Source: JAIBJP01 sp035639875 (GTDB lineage Bacteria; Actinomycetota; Thermoleophilia; Gaiellales; Gaiellaceae). Taken from it: a DNA stretch of 8,477 nucleotides. Made by a program: the position numbers and the translations under genes. The notes under the pieces were generated by a model, which worked only from the letters and a program-made list of their open reading frames with translations, had not been told where the DNA came from and did no database searches. Within the stretch, counting starts at the first letter, position 1, and each line of letters starts with the position of its first letter. Shown in pieces: positions 6,619 through 8,477 of this stretch. The DNA lies in assembly GCA_035639875.1 (NCBI GenBank), contig DASQXE010000160.1, forward strand, positions 1 through 8,477, read 5' to 3'.

Positions 6619-7236
6619 CTAGTCGAGCAGCCGGTGAAGCCGGGCGTAGCGGCTCGCCTCGGTCCGATTCGAGACGCCAAGCTTCCGGTAGATATTGGAG
6701 AGGTGGAACTTGACGGTCTGCTCGGTTACCCACAGACGCCGAGCAGCCTCCGCGTTCGACAGGCCGTCGGCCACAAGACGCAGGACCTCGCGCTCGCGCT
6801 CGGTCAACCATTCTGCTGTTTTGGTCTCGGTCACTTCCCGAGCAACCTCACTGGGCAGGAACACTGATCGCTGGATCACCTGCCGGATCGCGGTCACCAG
6901 GTCATCTGGGTGCGCCGAAGCGACGACCACTGCAGCCGCACCCTCATCGAATGCGAACCGCACTCTCGGATCCTCCGGCGAATCGCCGAGCACCACAACC
7001 GGGACGGTCGAACCCTCGGTTCGCAAGCGCCCCAAGATCGTGCGGAGTTCGTCTTCACCCAGATGAGCGTCCACGACCACCGCATCGGCGCCCTCCTTTA
7101 GGAGAAGGCGTATACCGCGACGAGCAGAGTTCGCCTGGCCTCCCACCGCGAAGCCTCTGCGCGCGAGCAACCGCTCGGTTGCCTCGAGCAGCAGGGGTCG
7201 GTTCCCGATGAGGAGAATCGTGTCTTGTTCGCTCAA
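6619..7236 (-). CDS. LuxR/NarL-type response regulator with a degenerate receiver (keeps acceptor Asp)
   Basis: From TTG 7236 the protein has 205 residues: a receiver-like domain (about 5-122) and a LuxR-type helix-turn-helix (about 143-205, LTEREREVLRLVADGLSNAEAARRL then WVTEQTVKFHLSNIYRKLG). The phospho-acceptor position is kept (Asp56 in VVVDAHL). The acidic pair after strand 1 is Gly11-Asn12 (LLIGNRP), the Thr/Ser position is Gly84 (VVLGDS) and the conserved Lys is Ala106 (VVVASAHP). Mg2+-dependent phosphorylation is therefore doubtful. TTG 7236 is chosen because it has GGGGAGGG just upstream, starts right at strand 1, and the codons before it are poor in G/C at third positions. ATG 7317, which also has GGGGAG 4 nt upstream, would add 27 residues with no domain. 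It lies 171 nt downstream of a paralogue in the same orientation. No sensor kinase gene is nearby. Confidence 0.9.
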   Translation of the reverse strand: MSEQDTILLIGNRPLLLEATERLLARRGFAVGGQANSARRGIRLLLKEGADAVVVDAHLGEDELRTILGRLRTEGSTVPVVVLGDSPEDPRVRFAFDEGAAAVVVASAHPDDLVTAIRQVIQRSVFLPSEVAREVTETKTAEWLTEREREVLRLVADGLSNAEAARRLWVTEQTVKFHLSNIYRKLGVSNRTEASRYARLHRLLD

Positions 7237-7239
7237 TAT

Positions 7240-7247
7240 CCCTCCCC
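7240..7247 (-). promoter_or_regulatory. Shine-Dalgarno sequence for the first regulator gene
   Basis: GGGGAGGG ends 3 nt before the TTG at 7236, so its GGAGG core ends 4 nt before it. This is slightly close but is the strongest ribosome-binding site in the window, and it decides the start. A second site, GGGGAG at 7322-7327, serves the alternative ATG 7317. Confidence 0.55.
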
Positions 7248-7348
7248 GACCAGCGATAAGACTCCGGCCGGCGACACGTCGGTCGCCATACCGCAGTTCG
7301 CCAGTTGCCGCATTCATGGGGCTCCCCTGCACCAAGTGTGGTCATCCC

Positions 7349-7380
7349 GAGGGGGAATGCAACCCCTCATCTCAGAGATG
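7349..7380. repeat. Hairpin plus palindrome between the two regulator genes
   Basis: GAGGGG (7349-7354) and CCCCTC (7363-7368) form a 6-bp stem with an 8-nt loop. The same last C begins a second symmetric element, CATCTC-A-GAGATG (7368-7380), a 13-nt palindrome with a one-base centre. Both lie in the gap between the upstream regulator's stop (7408) and the next regulator. They could be an operator or a leader structure. No U-tract is present, so a classical terminator is unlikely. Confidence 0.4.
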
Positions 7381-7407
7381 CGGCCGCCGCGCGAAAACTT
7401 GCGCCTG

Positions 7408-8085
7408 TTAGGCGGCGCTCGACTGAACCGGGCGGACTGAGGGCAACAGTCCCTTCACCTGGGCCCAGCGACTGGCCTCGGTCCGGTTCGAGACACCGAG
7501 CTTCCGATAGATGTTCGACAGATGGAACTTCACGGTCTGCTCGGTGACCCAGAGTTTCCGCGCGAGCTCGGCATTCGCCAGCCCCTCGGCGACAAGGAGC
7601 AGGATCTCCACCTCGCGGTGGGTCAGATCGGCCAACTCGGCAGCGTTATCTGTAGCCGCCGGCTCAGCCTGCTCGGGCGTGTCTGCGAAGTAAATCGTGT
7701 GGTAGAACGCTTGCCGGACGGCGGAAGCGAAGTCATCGGGATGAGCCGTCTTGACGACGTAGGCCGAGGCACCCGCCGAGAGTGCATCCGCAATCGTCTC
7801 TGCGTCGTCGTACATGGACAGCACGATGGTTCTCATCTCAGGGACGTGCTCGGTCGCCAAGCGCAGGCACCCGAAGCCGTCGAGATCACCCGGCATCATG
7901 GAGACCTCGGTGACGAAGAGATCGGGTGCGTGCTGGTCGAGCAGCGCGAGCGCGTCGCTAGGCCTCACGGCCTTGCCGACGACGACGATGCCGAGCCGGG
8001 CGAGGCTATGCTCTACAGCTTCGAGCCACAGAGGATGCTGATCAAGAAGAACCGCCCGACGAGTGTCTCGCTCCTGTTTGTTCAA
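7408..8085 (-). CDS. LuxR/NarL-type response regulator with Glu at the phospho-acceptor site
   Basis: From TTG 8085 the protein has 225 residues: a receiver-like domain (about 10-130) and a LuxR-type helix-turn-helix (about 153-214). After strand 1 the acidic pair is Asp15-Gln16 (LLDQHP), so one acid is lost. The acceptor position in DLFVTEVSMMPG is Glu60 (codon GAG at 7906-7908) instead of Asp. Ser90 (VLSMYDD) and Lys112 (AYVVKTAHP) are kept. Glu at this site often mimics the phosphorylated state, so the protein may be constitutively active. TTG 8085 is preferred over TTG 8217, because a good promoter (8132-8160) lies between them and the extra 44 residues match no domain. No Shine-Dalgarno sequence is evident. 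It is a paralogue of the downstream regulator, with 28 identical residues in the DNA-recognition segment. Confidence 0.9.
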   Translation of the reverse strand: MNKQERDTRRAVLLDQHPLWLEAVEHSLARLGIVVVGKAVRPSDALALLDQHAPDLFVTEVSMMPGDLDGFGCLRLATEHVPEMRTIVLSMYDDAETIADALSAGASAYVVKTAHPDDFASAVRQAFYHTIYFADTPEQAEPAATDNAAELADLTHREVEILLLVAEGLANAELARKLWVTEQTVKFHLSNIYRKLGVSNRTEASRWAQVKGLLPSVRPVQSSAA

Positions 8086-8131
8086 ACGAAGAGGCCGAGT
8101 TCGATCAGTGGGACGTCTACAAGGGCGAGGT

Positions 8132-8160
8132 TTTATAACGCATCCGCGCCTGTGTGTAAA
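8132..8160 (-). promoter_or_regulatory. Sigma-70-type promoter for the second regulator gene
   Basis: TTTACA (8160 to 8155), a 17-nt spacer and TATAAA (8137 to 8132) lie on the minus strand; the -35 differs from TTGACA by one base. Transcription should start near 8125, giving a leader of about 40 nt before TTG 8085. It is the best classical promoter in the window and lies in its most A/T-rich stretch. Confidence 0.65.
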
Positions 8161-8195
8161 CCTCTGGACGAAAGTTCTTACCGCTTGATAATGAG

Positions 8196-8227
8196 TGTGG
8201 ATTCCGTTTATCCACAAGTGTGGAAAA
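8196..8227. promoter_or_regulatory. Cluster of DnaA-box-like sites
   Basis: TTATCCACA at 8208-8216 is a perfect match to the consensus DnaA box. On its right, TGTGGAAAA (8219-8227) is the inverted orientation with one mismatch to TGTGGATAA. On its left, TGTGGATTC (8196-8204) has two mismatches. The first two form the inverted repeat TCCACA-AG-TGTGGA. The cluster lies about 70-100 nt upstream of the expected start of the regulator transcript. No dnaA, dnaN or other origin gene is in the window, so a regulatory or DnaA-titrating role is more likely than an origin. Confidence 0.5.
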
Positions 8228-8477
8228 GTGGCGAAGCTGGGTCGCCGAGCAAACCCGGTGCCTGCAACAAGGCTCGAGCCTTTGTACGTATTTCAAATGG
8301 CCCGGGACAGCTTAAAAAGCCGGGCGCCGCCTCCTGAAGCGCGGACAGGAGTCCGTGCTCTCGGGCCGCCGTGGACCGGCGTAGGGGCCGCGCCGTTGTC
8401 GAGCGAGCGTTGAAGCGCCTCGAGTACGCTAACCATGGCGGCACCTTCACGGGGCGTTGCCCTCGCCTCGGCGGGAG
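8228..8477. other. Right-end stretch without a firm gene; hairpin-rich, possible structured RNA
   Basis: No convincing long gene is present here. Several stems crowd 8230-8357: GGCGA/TCGCC (8230-8246), the perfect 14-nt palindrome AAGGCTCGAGCCTT (8269-8282), GCCCGG/CCGGGC (8300-8325) and a 7-bp stem with an AGGA loop (8340-8357, one G-U pair). This could be a structured RNA or leader on either strand, or clustered protein sites. I tried c-di-GMP, c-di-AMP (ydaO) and tRNA patterns and found no fit. From 8358 to the end I see only a weak small ORF and G/C-rich sequence. Confidence 0.3.
8293..8436 (-). CDS. Doubtful 47-residue small ORF
   Basis: ATG 8436 has GAAGG (8448 to 8444) 7 nt upstream, a normal Shine-Dalgarno spacing. 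The product starts MVSVLEALQRSLDNGAAPTP, an amphipathic helix followed by a low-complexity Gly/Pro/Arg tail. Third-position G/C is roughly two thirds, lower than in the firm genes. It overlaps the hairpin-rich stretch, which argues against coding. No family is recognised. Confidence 0.22.
   Translation of the reverse strand: MVSVLEALQRSLDNGAAPTPVHGGPRARTPVRASGGGARLFKLSRAI

Noticed and set aside
8086..8217. N-terminal extension of the second regulator from TTG 8217
   Set aside because: The extra 44 residues match no domain, and a TTTACA-17-TATAAA promoter lies inside them. The TTG itself overlaps the perfect DnaA box.
8196..8227. Chromosomal replication origin
   Set aside because: There are only one perfect and two imperfect DnaA boxes, no long A/T-rich unwinding element, and no dnaA, dnaN or similar genes nearby.
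8228..8330. Riboswitch of the c-di-GMP-I or ydaO (c-di-AMP) class on the plus strand
   Set aside because: Fragments such as GAGCAAACC and GGGACAGCTTA looked tempting, but the other conserved blocks (GACGCAAAGCC, or GGGGUGAA with the long CAGCUAACCUCG segment) are absent.
7522..8337. 271-residue plus-strand frame opposite the second regulator
   Set aside because: It is a shadow of the receiver/HTH gene and runs through the promoter and DnaA-box-like region.
8435..8477. Possible plus-strand gene start (ATG, MAAPSRGVALASAG) running off the right edge
   Set aside because: Only 14 codons are visible, there is no Shine-Dalgarno sequence, and the -10-like TACGCT is too close. It is not supportable from this window.

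Overview
The window looks like a piece of a high-GC actinobacterial chromosome, probably from a deep lineage such as Thermoleophilia (Gaiellales/Solirubrobacterales type). The reasons are strong G/C bias at third codon positions, many GTG/TTG starts, few Shine-Dalgarno sequences, several apparently leaderless promoters, and two LuxR-type regulators of a kind I associate with those orders. The lineage is an inference from style and not from a marker gene. I saw no CRISPR array, rRNA, tRNA or insertion sequence.

Layout. (1) 1-1520, minus: most of a membrane-anchored VanW-family cell-wall protein, cut by the left edge. (2) 1521-1626: a short divergent promoter region with two mirrored copies of TAGACT, each 7 nt before a non-ATG start codon. 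(3) 1627-3694, plus: acyl-CoA dehydrogenase, a small lipoprotein and a small secreted protein with two BamE-like repeats. These three overlap end to end, and the last appears to use a CTG start. (4) 3663-6485, minus: a tight three-gene operon read as nitrilase-family amidase, HAD phosphatase, MFS transporter. The transporter's 3' end overlaps the secreted protein's 3' end by 32 nt. (5) 6486-6618: an intergenic stretch with a leaderless promoter for that operon, a perfect 15-nt palindrome and two hairpins. (6) 6619-8085, minus: two paralogous NarL/LuxR-type response regulators in tandem. (7) 8086-8477: a regulatory stretch with a good sigma-70-type promoter, a cluster of DnaA-box-like sites, a hairpin-rich stretch and a doubtful 47-residue ORF.

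How the genes may work together. The nitrilase/HAD/MFS set looks like one transcription unit for clearing or recycling a small metabolite, with the substrate unknown. The two regulators share an identical 28-residue DNA-recognition segment but have complementary defects in their receiver domains. One keeps the phospho-acceptor Asp but has lost the acidic pair and the Lys. The other keeps the Lys but carries Glu in place of the acceptor Asp. This suggests two factors reading the same operator with different, possibly phosphorylation-independent, inputs. That pair, together with the DnaA-box-like cluster upstream of its promoter, is the most interesting part of the window. I did not find a clearly new defence or mobile system.
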